Source of the DNA: Castellaniella sp041675725
Lineage (GTDB): Bacteria > Pseudomonadota > Gammaproteobacteria > Burkholderiales > Burkholderiaceae_B
NCBI RefSeq assembly: GCF_041675725.1
Contig: NZ_JBAYTI010000003.1
Coordinates: 19,864 to 83,863 of the forward strand
Direction of reading: 5' to 3'
DNA: 64,000 bases
The notes beneath the pieces are model-generated. The model saw nothing but the letters and a program-made list of their open reading frames with translations. It ran no database searches and was not told the origin of the DNA. Every line of letters begins with the position of its first letter. The first letter of the stretch is position 1. Positions 51,241 through 59,863 of the stretch are shown piece by piece. A program made the position numbers and the translations under genes.

Positions 51241-52400
51241 CGACGACCGTAACGTGCGACGGCCCCGATCAGGATGAGCAAGGCGATGGCGATCAGGATG
51301 GCACCGCTGATACCCCAGAGGCTGGAGGTTGTGACTGAGACCCGCAGATCACCGTTCGCCGACTGGCCTTCCGAGATGGCGTGCAATTTGACCATATAGT
51401 CGCCCGCCAGCGATTGGGCCGAAGGCGTGATATGCGTTTCTACCTCCATTGCCTTACCGGGTTCCAGTGACGCAATGTGATCCGGCTTGAAATCAATCTT
51501 CCAGCCTGTGGGTGTCGTGCCCGACAGCGCGATGTTCTGGGCTGTGGCCGTACCGCTATTTTGTAGCTTCAGGGGCACGGTGCTCAGGGTGTCGATTTGC
51601 GCCGTGGCACTCATCAGGCCGTCGCGGCCCGATAGATTGAGCGTAGGCTGGCCGGTAATGTCTAGCTTGAGTTCCGTCGTGGCCTGGACCCCGTCGCCCG
51701 CCACTTTGACTTGGATTTCGTGCTCCCCGGTCTTGACGGTCACAGGCGGGCGTACGTGCAATTTGACGGTCTTGGATTCACCAGGCTTGATCGGCACTGC
51801 ACTGATTTGTTGGCTGCCGTAGCCTTCAGTAAAGGAGGTGTCGAAGTATTTCGGCGCTACGGCCGCCAGGCTAGCCAGGACCTGCTCACCGCTTTCGTTC
51901 TTGATTGTGAGCTGATAATCAAACGCCGTGTGGGCCGAGCCAGTCAATTGCGGTAGATCGGGTGTGACAGACAATTGGGCTGGCAGACGATCGGCCAGGC
52001 GGATATTCAGTGGCAAGCTTAGGTGCCAGGCGTCATTGCCCGCGCGAACCGTCAACGTCCGAGGGTCGCGCGCGCTGTCCTTGGGTACGTTGATGCGTAA
52101 CTGCAGCGATAACGTGCTGTTGCTGGCGGGCATGGCCGCGGCAACCGGTCGGCCGTTGCCCATCAAGGTTGCCGTCCAGCCCTTGGGAACACCGTCGACC
52201 GACAGTGCCAGGGCCGTGGGCGCGGTATCCTGATTGTGCAGGCTCAAGGGGATGTTGGACGTTTGGCCTGCCTGGATCGTCTGCGACGGATAGTCAGTCG
52301 ACAAATAAAGTCCGGGAGGAGTCGAATTCGCCGCCAGCGCAGTCGCCTGTAGGCAGAGGGTGCAGAGAGTACAGGCCCATAGGGCAAAGATTTTACGCAT
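51237..52400 (-). CDS. NEW3-domain exported protein linked to an ABC transporter
   Basis: A 387-residue protein with a signal peptide (MRKIFALWACTLCTLCLQATALA), two NEW3 immunoglobulin-like domains in series (about 40-140 and 150-340; SLHNQDTAPTALALSVDGVP and LKLQNSGTATAQNIALSGT) and a C-terminal membrane anchor (AILIAIALLILIGAVARYGR). It would stand in the periplasm on the inner membrane, next to the two ABC genes. Such trios are known in other proteobacteria but the transported molecule is not established. The start at 52400 is chosen for the signal peptide. Confidence 0.82.
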   Translation of the reverse strand: MRKIFALWACTLCTLCLQATALAANSTPPGLYLSTDYPSQTIQAGQTSNIPLSLHNQDTAPTALALSVDGVPKGWTATLMGNGRPVAAAMPASNSTLSLQLRINVPKDSARDPRTLTVRAGNDAWHLSLPLNIRLADRLPAQLSVTPDLPQLTGSAHTAFDYQLTIKNESGEQVLASLAAVAPKYFDTSFTEGYGSQQISAVPIKPGESKTVKLHVRPPVTVKTGEHEIQVKVAGDGVQATTELKLDITGQPTLNLSGRDGLMSATAQIDTLSTVPLKLQNSGTATAQNIALSGTTPTGWKIDFKPDHIASLEPGKAMEVETHITPSAQSLAGDYMVKLHAISEGQSANGDLRVSVTTSSLWGISGAILIAIALLILIGAVARYGRR

Positions 52401-52710
52401 GATCTTTCTGGTTCTCCTGTCTGGCCGATCGTTGGATGGTGCCCGGCAACTACCTTGGCGGTGCACCGACCGTGCCAGGATGCAAGCCCTACTTCTGCTA
52501 CCATCGCGTTCGACGGTTCCACCCTGGCTCCTTGTAGAGGGACAGGATTAGGCGTCAAACGGTTCAATCTAAAGTGAAACAAAATATCAAAGCTCGCCTG
52601 AACGCAGGATTCGGTTGCGACGTCGAGTTTCATTCATTCTTGAAATTTGGAATGATTACCGGCGTTCCGGCTAGTTGCGAAGTCTTGCGTACTGGTGCGA
52701 AAAGCGGGGG
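52401..52710. other. Intergenic part between the divergent NEW3 and fic genes
   Basis: No gene is supported here. Short frames overlap the region but lack a ribosome binding site or recognisable domain. The composition becomes AT-rich around 52560-52640. The promoter of the NEW3-ABC operon should lie here, but no clear motif was found. Confidence 0.5.
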
Positions 52711-52739
52711 TTGACTTGCACATGCGGAGATTGTACTCC
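52711..52739 (+). promoter_or_regulatory. Promoter of fic
   Basis: TTGACT at 52711-52716 is a near-perfect -35 box. Seventeen bases downstream lies TACTCC at 52734-52739, preceded by TG, a partial extended -10; an alternative CATAAT at 52739-52744 gives a longer spacer. The region is overlapped by a 10-base inverted repeat, so the promoter should be repressible. Confidence 0.6.
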
Positions 52740-52751
52740 ATAATCTCCGCA
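52723..52751. promoter_or_regulatory. Perfect inverted repeat overlapping the fic start codon (operator)
   Basis: TGCGGAGATT at 52723-52732 is repeated inverted as AATCTCCGCA at 52742-52751, with a 9-base spacer. The right arm ends on the A of the fic start codon, and the left arm and spacer cover the -10 region. In addition GGAG and CTCC repeat inside the spacer. The most economical reader is the winged-helix C-terminus of Fic itself (inference). Confidence 0.75.
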
Positions 52752-53875
52752 TGAATAGCGGCGATTATAAATACATCTGGCAGGCCAGCGACTGGCCGGC
52801 TTGGCGCTTCGACCTGGCAGCACTGGCTGGAGCCATGGCCGAGGTTAGTCGTGCCCAAGGTCTGTTGATGGGGCGTCTGGCCGATGTCGGTCTGGCGTTA
52901 CGCGGCCAGGCGAGCCTAGCGGCGCTCACCGAGGACGTGGTCAAGACCAGTGAGATCGAGGGCGTGCAACTCAGCGTCGAATCTGTGCGCTCGTCCATCG
53001 CGCGCAGGCTGGGCGTCGACATCGACGCGCTCGCTCCAGTCGATCGGCACGTTGAGGGCGTGGTCGAGATGGTGTTGGATGGCACGGCCAACTGCCAGGC
53101 ACCGGTAACGCGAGAGCGGCTGTTCGGTTGGCATGCCGCACTGTTTCCCACCGGCTATTCCGGCCTTTCCAGGATCAAGGTCGGCGACTGGCGCGACGAT
53201 GCCACCGGCCCGATGCAGGCGGTGTCCGGCCCCATCGGCCGCCAGCGGGTGCATTTCGAAGCGCCGCCTGCCGATCGCCTCGAGGCCGAAACCAGCCGCT
53301 TCCTCGACTGGCTGAATGGGGCATCGAACGAACCCCCGCTGCTCAAGGCCGGTCTCGGCCAGCTATGGTTCGTCACGTTGCACCCGTTCCACGACGGCAA
53401 CGGTCGTATCGCCCGCGCCATCGGTGATTTGCTGCTAGCTCGCGCCGAAGGCAGTCCACAGCGGTTCTACAGTTTGTCGGCGCAGATCCAGCGCGAACGC
53501 AAGGCCTATTACGACATCCTGGAGCGGACCCAGAAACGGTCGCTGGACGTCACCGAGTGGCTCGCCTGGTTCCTCGATACTCTCCATCGCGCCGTCGATC
53601 AGGCACAGTACACACTCGACGCAGTGCTGACCAAAGCGCGATTCTGGCAGCGCTGGGCGACCACACCGCTACACGAGCGGCAGGTGAAGTTGCTGAACAA
53701 GCTGCTCGACGGCTTCGAAGGCAAGCTAACCAGCAGCAAGTGGGCGGCCATCGCCAAGTGTTCATCGGACACAGCGCTGCGCGACATCAACGATCTGCTG
53801 ACGCGGGGCGTGCTACGCAAATCGGATGCGGGTGGGCGAAGTACCAGCTATGAGCTGAACGATCTGCCTGAGTGA
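52751..53875 (+). CDS. Fic-family AMP-transferase with C-terminal winged helix
   Basis: A 374-residue class II Fic protein. An N-terminal DUF4172-like domain holds the inhibitory motif TSEIEG at residues 66-71, and the core has the catalytic motif HPFHDGNGRIAR at 211-222. A C-terminal winged helix-turn-helix occupies about 320-374 (KWAAIAKCSSDTALRDINDL and a wing GVLRKSDAGGRSTSYELND). It transfers AMP from ATP to a target protein; the inhibitory Glu keeps it inactive until released. The target is unknown. The gene has its own promoter and operator and is convergent with hsdR, next to a restriction system, which suggests a role in stress or defence (inference). Confidence 0.92.
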   Translation: MNSGDYKYIWQASDWPAWRFDLAALAGAMAEVSRAQGLLMGRLADVGLALRGQASLAALTEDVVKTSEIEGVQLSVESVRSSIARRLGVDIDALAPVDRHVEGVVEMVLDGTANCQAPVTRERLFGWHAALFPTGYSGLSRIKVGDWRDDATGPMQAVSGPIGRQRVHFEAPPADRLEAETSRFLDWLNGASNEPPLLKAGLGQLWFVTLHPFHDGNGRIARAIGDLLLARAEGSPQRFYSLSAQIQRERKAYYDILERTQKRSLDVTEWLAWFLDTLHRAVDQAQYTLDAVLTKARFWQRWATTPLHERQVKLLNKLLDGFEGKLTSSKWAAIAKCSSDTALRDINDLLTRGVLRKSDAGGRSTSYELNDLPE

Positions 53876-54044
53876 TTGCGAATACGGAATTGCCTTGGCT
53901 TGCTTTCGGAACAACGCCTTCATGGACTCCTGCCAACTCATTCGGATACGAATTATCTTTTCTAGCACATCCCCTCCTCCATTAATTTCTGGCCTTTTTT
54001 AATTCCTTAATTTCCGACAGCATCAGACAGCCGGTAATTAACAA
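53876..54044. other. Short gap between convergent fic and hsdR
   Basis: No reading frame of note. The stretch is AT-rich; a strong terminator is not visible. It holds only the 3' ends of both genes. Confidence 0.4.
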
Positions 54045-57000
54045 TTACTCGAGGCGCTTTTGAGAAAACGCCCGATACACCATCTTTGCCAGCATTCCCT
54101 GCATGGCAGCAAAAACCCGTTCATCCTTCAGCAGTTGGCCAGCAATCGAATTGTGCGCATCCTGGCTGTCCAAGATGATGTCGGTCAGCCGGTCCTTGAA
54201 GTCTCCCATCCGGAATTGCTCTTCCGTATTGTTCGCGGCCTGTTCAGCCAGCGTTTCGTCTTCCAGCAACTTGCCATGCAGCGTGGTGACGTAGCCGACC
54301 AGGTCGGCCTCGGTCAGGTCACCGGAGAACAGGTCGTTCATCTTCTCGACGACTTCAGCCAAGGGCTTTTTTTCGTCCTCAGCACCTTTCCCAGAACCCG
54401 CTTCTGAAATCGGCTGCAACTTCACGATTTCTCCGCTGGACAAATCCAGCCGCATTTGTCCAAGCCCCTGTAAACGATAGTGCGTCAAGCGAACATCCGA
54501 GTCCAGGTCTATCGCTCCTTCGGACGAGTGCTCCGCGATGCGGGGCATCAGGTTCTTGCCAAAGGCGTAGCGCTTCTCCAAGTCCGAATCGTTGTAGGGG
54601 ACGATTTGGGAGAGGAAGTCGTACAGCCGCAAGAACGTCCCCAGGTCGCGGCGGAATTGTTCTGCGGCCTCTTCCTCCAACGAGTGGAAGCGGTCAGCGA
54701 CGGGCTTGAGAAACTGGTGCAGGGATGCCTGCTTGCGCTTGGGGTCAAAGAACACCTGAGCGAACCCATCCACTTCTGCGGGGAAGTAGACGCCGGCCTG
54801 GTCCAGCTTGATTTGAAGCTCATGGACAACGTTGGGGTCCGTGACGTCCTCAAGTTCAGCGGCACGGTAATACGGTTTGAAGGACTCCAGGATTTCGTCG
54901 GGCTTGTTCACGAAATCGAGGACGAACGTGTCCTCCTTGCCAGGCAGGATGCGGTTCAACCGAGAGAGCGTCTGGACAGCCAACACGCCGGACAGGCGTT
55001 TGTCGACATACATGGTGTGCAGCAGGGGCTGGTCAAAGCCGGTCTGGTACTTGTTGGCCACCAGCAAAATGCGGTAATCATCCCCCTTGAAGGCCTCAGA
55101 TGGCTCGGTACCCCCAATCCCTGGATTCATGCTGGCTTCTGTGAAATCATCCGGACCGGAATCAGGGTCCTCTACCTTGCCCGAGAACGCCACAAGGGTG
55201 CGCAGCTCCGTCTGGTAACCACGCTCTTTGATGTACCGGTCTATGGCCAGCTTATAGCGCACTGCGGCCTTGCGGCTGCCGGTGACCACCATAGCTTTCG
55301 CTCGACCACCAATTTTTGAGGCCACGTGCTCACGGAAGTGTTCGACGATGACGACGACCTTCTGGGCGATGTTATACGGATGCAAGATGGCGTATCGAGC
55401 AAGCACTGCCTTGGCTTTGCCCTGGGGAACGAGCTTTTCGTCTGACAGTGCGCCGAGCTTGTAGAACATCTTGTAGGACGTGTAATTCTTCAGCACGTCG
55501 AGGATGAAGCCCTCTTCGATGGCCTGGCGCATCGAATACACATGGAAAGGTTCCGGCAAGCCTGTCGCCGCATTGGTCCGGCCGAAGAGTTCCATCGTCT
55601 TGCCCTTCGGGGTCGCCGTGAAGGCGAAATATGACACATTCTTCGGACGCATCCGGGAGGACATCACCTCATTGACGACATCCTCGGACGTTACGTCTTC
55701 CGGGTCGATTTCAACATCCGCTGGCACCTCGACTGTTTCGCCATCCAACGCCACCTGAACCACAGGTGCTGACAATGGCTTTTCGCCAGAGGTCAGCGCG
55801 ATTTTCATATTCCGAGCGGCCGTACCCGACTGGCTCGAGTGCGCCTCGTCGACGATGATGGCAAAGCGCTTGCCCTTCATCCCCTTCACCTTGTCCAGGA
55901 TGAACGGGAATTTCTGGATGGTAGTGACCACCACGGGCGTGCCCTTCATCAGGGCTTCTGCCAGCTGCTGGCTGTTCTTGTCGATTTTCTGGACGACGCC
56001 GGACTTGTGTTCGAACTGGCTGATAGTTTCCTGCAGCTGTTTATCCAGCACGCGGCGGTCGGTGATGATGATGACCGAGTCGAAGATTTTATTGTCGTCA
56101 GCACCATGCAGATTGGCCATACGGTGTGCCGACCAGGCAATCGAATTCGATTTCCCCGAGCCAGCAGAGTGCTGAACCAGATAGACCTGGCCGGCGCCTT
56201 CCTGCGCCACCGTATCAACGAGATTTCGGACGACATCGAGCTGATGAAAGCGGGGGAAGATAAGCGTTTCCTTGACCCGCTTCTTGCCGGTTTTGGGGTC
56301 CTCATCCTGCTTGACCTCAAGGTGCAGGAAGTTGCCCAGGATATCGAGCCAGACGTCCTTGTCCCAGACCTGCTCCCAAAGGTACCAGGTCGGATAGCCC
56401 TTCCCCTCGGGCGCCGGCGGGTTGCCCACAGTAGCACCGCCCATGCCGTCGGGTCGGCCCAGATTGAACGGCAGAAAATAGGTTTTCTCGCCGTCCAGCT
56501 TTGTCGTCATGAACACTTCGTCGGTCGATACCGCGAAGTGGACGAGCGCCCGGGTCTTGAACTGCAAGAGGGCCTCTCGCTCTTTGGACTTGGCGTCCTT
56601 GGGCAAGCGGTCTTTCTTGTACTGGATGATGGCGTCCTTGATGTTCTGCGTGAGGTCGGTCTTGAGCTCAGCAGTGGACACAGGCAGGCCATTGACGAAC
56701 AGCACCAGGTCGATGCTGTTCTCATTGTGCAGGCTGTAGTGCAACTGGCGGATGATCGTCAAACGGTTCTTTTCGTACCAAGCCCACAGCTGCGGGTTTT
56801 TCTTATTGGCAGGCCGGAACTGGCAGAGGAAGAACTTGGCATCCCGGTCCTTGAAGCCGTGGCGCAGCAGGTGCAGCGTGCCGTGCTTATCGAGCTGCTC
56901 GGCCACGCGCTTCACCAACATGGCTTCGGACTGGCCATTGTGCCACTTCTTGAACTTGGCCCACTCCGCAGGCTGCGTCTCCTGGACAAAGGCCAGGAGG

Positions 57001-57143
57001 TCGTCTGGGAACAGGGCAAGCTCGCGGCTATAGGATGCGGCCTCCTTCGGATGCGTGAAAACCGTCCAGCCATTTGCGGCCAGGTGGTCGCAAAGTTCAT
57101 TTTCGAAGATGCGTTCAGTGTGGACGTTTGATAGCTTGACCAT
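54045..57143 (-). CDS. hsdR: Type I restriction enzyme R subunit (ATPase and nuclease)
   Basis: A 1032-residue protein. The N-terminal PD-(D/E)xK nuclease domain has NSIDLVLFVNGLPVSTAELK with Asp and the ELK lysine. The SF2 motor has the P-loop HSAGSGKSNSIAW near residue 327 and the DEAH box IIVDEAHSSQSG, then helicase motifs such as FTATPKGKT and LLVANKYQTGFDQPLL. A C-terminal helical part binds the methylase. It translocates and cleaves unmodified DNA. The ATG at 57143 has AGAGG 6 bases upstream and replaces a TTG at 57149. It is the last gene of the RM operon. Confidence 0.95.
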   Translation of the reverse strand: MVKLSNVHTERIFENELCDHLAANGWTVFTHPKEAASYSRELALFPDDLLAFVQETQPAEWAKFKKWHNGQSEAMLVKRVAEQLDKHGTLHLLRHGFKDRDAKFFLCQFRPANKKNPQLWAWYEKNRLTIIRQLHYSLHNENSIDLVLFVNGLPVSTAELKTDLTQNIKDAIIQYKKDRLPKDAKSKEREALLQFKTRALVHFAVSTDEVFMTTKLDGEKTYFLPFNLGRPDGMGGATVGNPPAPEGKGYPTWYLWEQVWDKDVWLDILGNFLHLEVKQDEDPKTGKKRVKETLIFPRFHQLDVVRNLVDTVAQEGAGQVYLVQHSAGSGKSNSIAWSAHRMANLHGADDNKIFDSVIIITDRRVLDKQLQETISQFEHKSGVVQKIDKNSQQLAEALMKGTPVVVTTIQKFPFILDKVKGMKGKRFAIIVDEAHSSQSGTAARNMKIALTSGEKPLSAPVVQVALDGETVEVPADVEIDPEDVTSEDVVNEVMSSRMRPKNVSYFAFTATPKGKTMELFGRTNAATGLPEPFHVYSMRQAIEEGFILDVLKNYTSYKMFYKLGALSDEKLVPQGKAKAVLARYAILHPYNIAQKVVVIVEHFREHVASKIGGRAKAMVVTGSRKAAVRYKLAIDRYIKERGYQTELRTLVAFSGKVEDPDSGPDDFTEASMNPGIGGTEPSEAFKGDDYRILLVANKYQTGFDQPLLHTMYVDKRLSGVLAVQTLSRLNRILPGKEDTFVLDFVNKPDEILESFKPYYRAAELEDVTDPNVVHELQIKLDQAGVYFPAEVDGFAQVFFDPKRKQASLHQFLKPVADRFHSLEEEAAEQFRRDLGTFLRLYDFLSQIVPYNDSDLEKRYAFGKNLMPRIAEHSSEGAIDLDSDVRLTHYRLQGLGQMRLDLSSGEIVKLQPISEAGSGKGAEDEKKPLAEVVEKMNDLFSGDLTEADLVGYVTTLHGKLLEDETLAEQAANNTEEQFRMGDFKDRLTDIILDSQDAHNSIAGQLLKDERVFAAMQGMLAKMVYRAFSQKRLE

Positions 57144-57155
57144 ACCCAACCTCTC

Positions 57156-58040
57156 CTATCCGTCAGTGGTGGCGAGGTTCGTGCCTCGCTTCAGCTCATC
57201 CAGGGTTATGCCTTTGTCATTTTTCCACTCGCGCCAGCCATTGGCTGCGGCGCCGACAATAGCGGCTGCGGCGCCACTGGGCGTTCCAAATAAAACGTCC
57301 TCTTTGAAAACCAGCACACCGTCTTCCAGTGCGACCTTGCCTTCTTGCATCAGGGTTTCACGATGCTTGGCGTAGGCCTGATGGAGATAGGCTTTGCGCA
57401 CAGTTCCTCTGCCGACAGAGCCCTTGAGCACAACGAATCCTTCCTCTGTGTATTCACCCACGGCCTTGGTACCAGCGCGGTTGCAGTAGAACAGCTCGGT
57501 ATCTTTGGTTGACCGTCCCTCACCGGACGACAATGACTTAAAGACCGGATACCCCAGTGTTGCCAGGAGGGTGCGACCGGTATCGAAGATTTCGTGACAA
57601 TCCGCCTCCAGCGGCGCGGGCGTGTGAGGCTTGCTGCCATCATTGCCGTTCTCTGTCTGATAGCGGCCGATTGCCTTGGCCTGCTGGATACACAGCCACT
57701 CCAGAAAAAGTGCATGCGTCTGTGTAAGGCTATTGGTGCGGGAGATGAGGACAACAGCCCGCTGCCAGAAGTCTTTTTCCTTGTTGTGCAGGGCCAAGCG
57801 CTTGCGCAAGTCTCCGGTCTGGCCGATATAGAGCTTTGGGGAGATTCCGTCTTCACCCTGTCCGAACAGGAAATAGACCGCTACCTGGCCGCTCTCCGGC
57901 ATCGCGATGAAATCTGGAAGGAGTTTTCTGGGGACTTCGATAGCCTGGACGATGCGCGTGGTGATTTCGGCCACACGGATTCCCTGCGGGTCACCTGCAG
58001 GGAGGAATATCTGGATGGTCTTTGCTTGCGACATCAGCAC
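57156..58040 (-). CDS. GIY-YIG nuclease family protein with DUF4357
   Basis: A 294-residue protein. The GIY-YIG fold shows VAVYFLFGQGEDGISPKLYI and IGQTGDLRKRLALHNKEKD around residues 55-100. A C-terminal DUF4357 region follows (about 215-285; EGKVALEDGVLVFKEDVLFG and PSGAAAAIVGAAANGWREWK). It would be a DNA-cleaving or -binding accessory protein. It is inserted between the S-linked DUF1643 gene and hsdR within the type I operon; a 12-base gap separates it from DUF1643 and 12 bases from hsdR. The start at GTG 58040 has GAGGT with 5-base spacing; ATG 58034 is an alternative. Function not established. Confidence 0.78.
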   Translation of the reverse strand: MLMSQAKTIQIFLPAGDPQGIRVAEITTRIVQAIEVPRKLLPDFIAMPESGQVAVYFLFGQGEDGISPKLYIGQTGDLRKRLALHNKEKDFWQRAVVLISRTNSLTQTHALFLEWLCIQQAKAIGRYQTENGNDGSKPHTPAPLEADCHEIFDTGRTLLATLGYPVFKSLSSGEGRSTKDTELFYCNRAGTKAVGEYTEEGFVVLKGSVGRGTVRKAYLHQAYAKHRETLMQEGKVALEDGVLVFKEDVLFGTPSGAAAAIVGAAANGWREWKNDKGITLDELKRGTNLATTDG

Positions 58041-58052
58041 TTTTGACCTCTA

Positions 58053-58538
58053 CTAGCCCAAGGGAACCGGGACAAGCGTTTTGTGTAGGTACAGCGGATG
58101 CCCAGGCTGGCCCGCTTTCGTAACAGTCAAGGCATGCAGCGAGGGAATCAACGCCCTAACTGCCATACCGCGGCCCTGATAGATACCTTTATTGCCCCAG
58201 GCAGCCACAATGATTCGAGCGTCACGAGCCAATGCCAGTAGGTGCTTATCGTTCTCTGCTCCCACCGGGTCATTCGCCGCCATCATCTCTGCTGGATTCG
58301 TCGCTCGATACGCGAATAAATTGCCCATCACCAAGCCGCCGTACCCCCAGCTCCGCGCAAAAGACACACATCGGCGGATAGTGGGGTCGTCTTCCACCTC
58401 GTCTGCCGTACTCGGATTCAGGCCGATAAACATTGCATAACCAAGACCCGGCTCGCCCCACCAGCGCGAAAGGCTGTAGCGATAGCGTCTGCAGTCTGAA
58501 AGCACCGCAGTTTTCTTCGACAACGATTGGTCAGTCAT
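58053..58538 (-). CDS. DUF1643-domain protein
   Basis: A 161-residue protein with YAMFIGLNPSTADEVEDDPT, then RRCVSFARSWGYGGLVMGNL and ANDPVGAENDKHLLALARDA, the typical order of DUF1643. This family may be related to nucleoside or DNA glycosylase-like folds but has no proven activity that I know. Its start overlaps the hsdS stop by 4 bases (ATGA), so it is translated with the specificity subunit. It sits upstream of the GIY-YIG gene. Confidence 0.85.
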   Translation of the reverse strand: MTDQSLSKKTAVLSDCRRYRYSLSRWWGEPGLGYAMFIGLNPSTADEVEDDPTIRRCVSFARSWGYGGLVMGNLFAYRATNPAEMMAANDPVGAENDKHLLALARDARIIVAAWGNKGIYQGRGMAVRALIPSLHALTVTKAGQPGHPLYLHKTLVPVPLG

Positions 58539-59863
58539 GCTGCCTCCAGGCGAAAACTATTGATATCAATCTGGCCAGTCACGGCGGCTGAAATTAGGGA
58601 TGAGCGGTACTCCTTCAATTTAGAGCAATGCTCATCAGCGTGTTGTTGGAGAGCATCGATTTTTCTCATCACCTCGTCTAGATGACGAACAATAGACACC
58701 TGTTCCACATATGGAGGGAAAGGAAAACGGTAACGACGGAATGCTTCTGCGGTTAAGTGAGCTATGGTTGCCTTTTCTCTGGAATCGAAGCGTCCACGCT
58801 TCGCGCTGTCATACAGCGCATAGAACAGGAAGCGTGGCACATCGGTTCTAGCATCTCGCGGCCTCACCCTGTGTAATGCCTTTTGATACCCAATCACTTC
58901 CGCGGGTGATGTCCAAATTGCCGCTCTCCCAACCTCCCCGCCCTCACAGACCAGCAAGTCTCCCACGCGAAGGGTGTAACGCTCTAGTTCATATGGGGCA
59001 AAATCCATCATAGGGAGCCCTTCCATATTCACTCTATCCCATTGAACATCCGTATTTCGAAGATAGGGCAAGAGATGCTCACCACTTATCCTCTTTTCAT
59101 CTAGCATTTTTCCGAGCTGAACCTCATAGCGATAATTTAGAGGACAGAATGACCAATGCGCGGGAACACTACTAAACCACTCGTCTCTCGTACTTTTAAG
59201 AGCACTCCCAGCAACAGAACTTTGGGATAAAGCCGCATATATCCGGGCAAGGCGCAACTCTTCGAGTTGTTCGCTCAATTTTTCTTTTCCTGCAATCAAA
59301 GCATCAATCCGCGCCGTCTGCTCGTCGAGGAAGTTGGCAATGTGCTGCTGTTCAGTTAAAGGGGGCATTGCAAAAGAAAGTCGAGAAATATCTCCCATAC
59401 CTATATTTTTTTGCGTATTTGAATTGCAAAGGTCGTCAATCTGCTGCTGAAGTCCGGGCGTTTTGAGAACATACTCTACAAATCCACTATCAGCCCTAAA
59501 CAGGTCCAATCTAATTAGGGCAAGAGGCGACCAAATTGCGAATTCGACATTATTGGATACCCGTGCAATCTTACCGGTCGACGCAGCTTTGCCCATGAGA
59601 ATGTCACCTTGCTCAGGAGCGGCTTTTCGTCGATATTCGTTAAACGCAGATTCATCGATAAATCGACAGCCCTCAAGTATTAGTCTGCCGTCTTGAATAG
59701 CATCCACTGATAAGAAAGGATACCCCTCATCCACAAATATCGGAGTTTCGTGAGGACCATCTGTAATGGGCGCTCGAAGCACATCCTTAAGACGGACATC
59801 CTTCCAATGCGATGGGACTCTTCCGATATACGGACTAGCCGATGTCCTAAATCCGCCCATCAC
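58535..59863 (-). CDS. hsdS: Type I restriction-modification specificity subunit S
   Basis: A 442-residue protein with two target-recognition domains (about 10-170 and 220-390), beginning SPYIGRVPSHWKDVRLKDVL and SSVPAHWSFCPLNYRYEV. Each is followed by a conserved helix: LTEQQHIANFLDEQTARIDA and YVEQVSIVRHLDEVMRKIDA. It sets which bipartite DNA sequence the complex reads. The gene is clearly less GC-rich than its neighbours, as usual for variable hsdS genes. Its start overlaps the hsdM stop by 4 bases. Confidence 0.95.
   Translation of the reverse strand: MMGGFRTSASPYIGRVPSHWKDVRLKDVLRAPITDGPHETPIFVDEGYPFLSVDAIQDGRLILEGCRFIDESAFNEYRRKAAPEQGDILMGKAASTGKIARVSNNVEFAIWSPLALIRLDLFRADSGFVEYVLKTPGLQQQIDDLCNSNTQKNIGMGDISRLSFAMPPLTEQQHIANFLDEQTARIDALIAGKEKLSEQLEELRLARIYAALSQSSVAGSALKSTRDEWFSSVPAHWSFCPLNYRYEVQLGKMLDEKRISGEHLLPYLRNTDVQWDRVNMEGLPMMDFAPYELERYTLRVGDLLVCEGGEVGRAAIWTSPAEVIGYQKALHRVRPRDARTDVPRFLFYALYDSAKRGRFDSREKATIAHLTAEAFRRYRFPFPPYVEQVSIVRHLDEVMRKIDALQQHADEHCSKLKEYRSSLISAAVTGQIDINSFRLEAA

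Noticed and set aside
55839..57131. Plus-strand frame of 430 codons inside hsdR
   Set aside because: hsdR has its nuclease, P-loop and DEAH motifs on the minus strand; the plus-strand frame has no domain or ribosome binding site.
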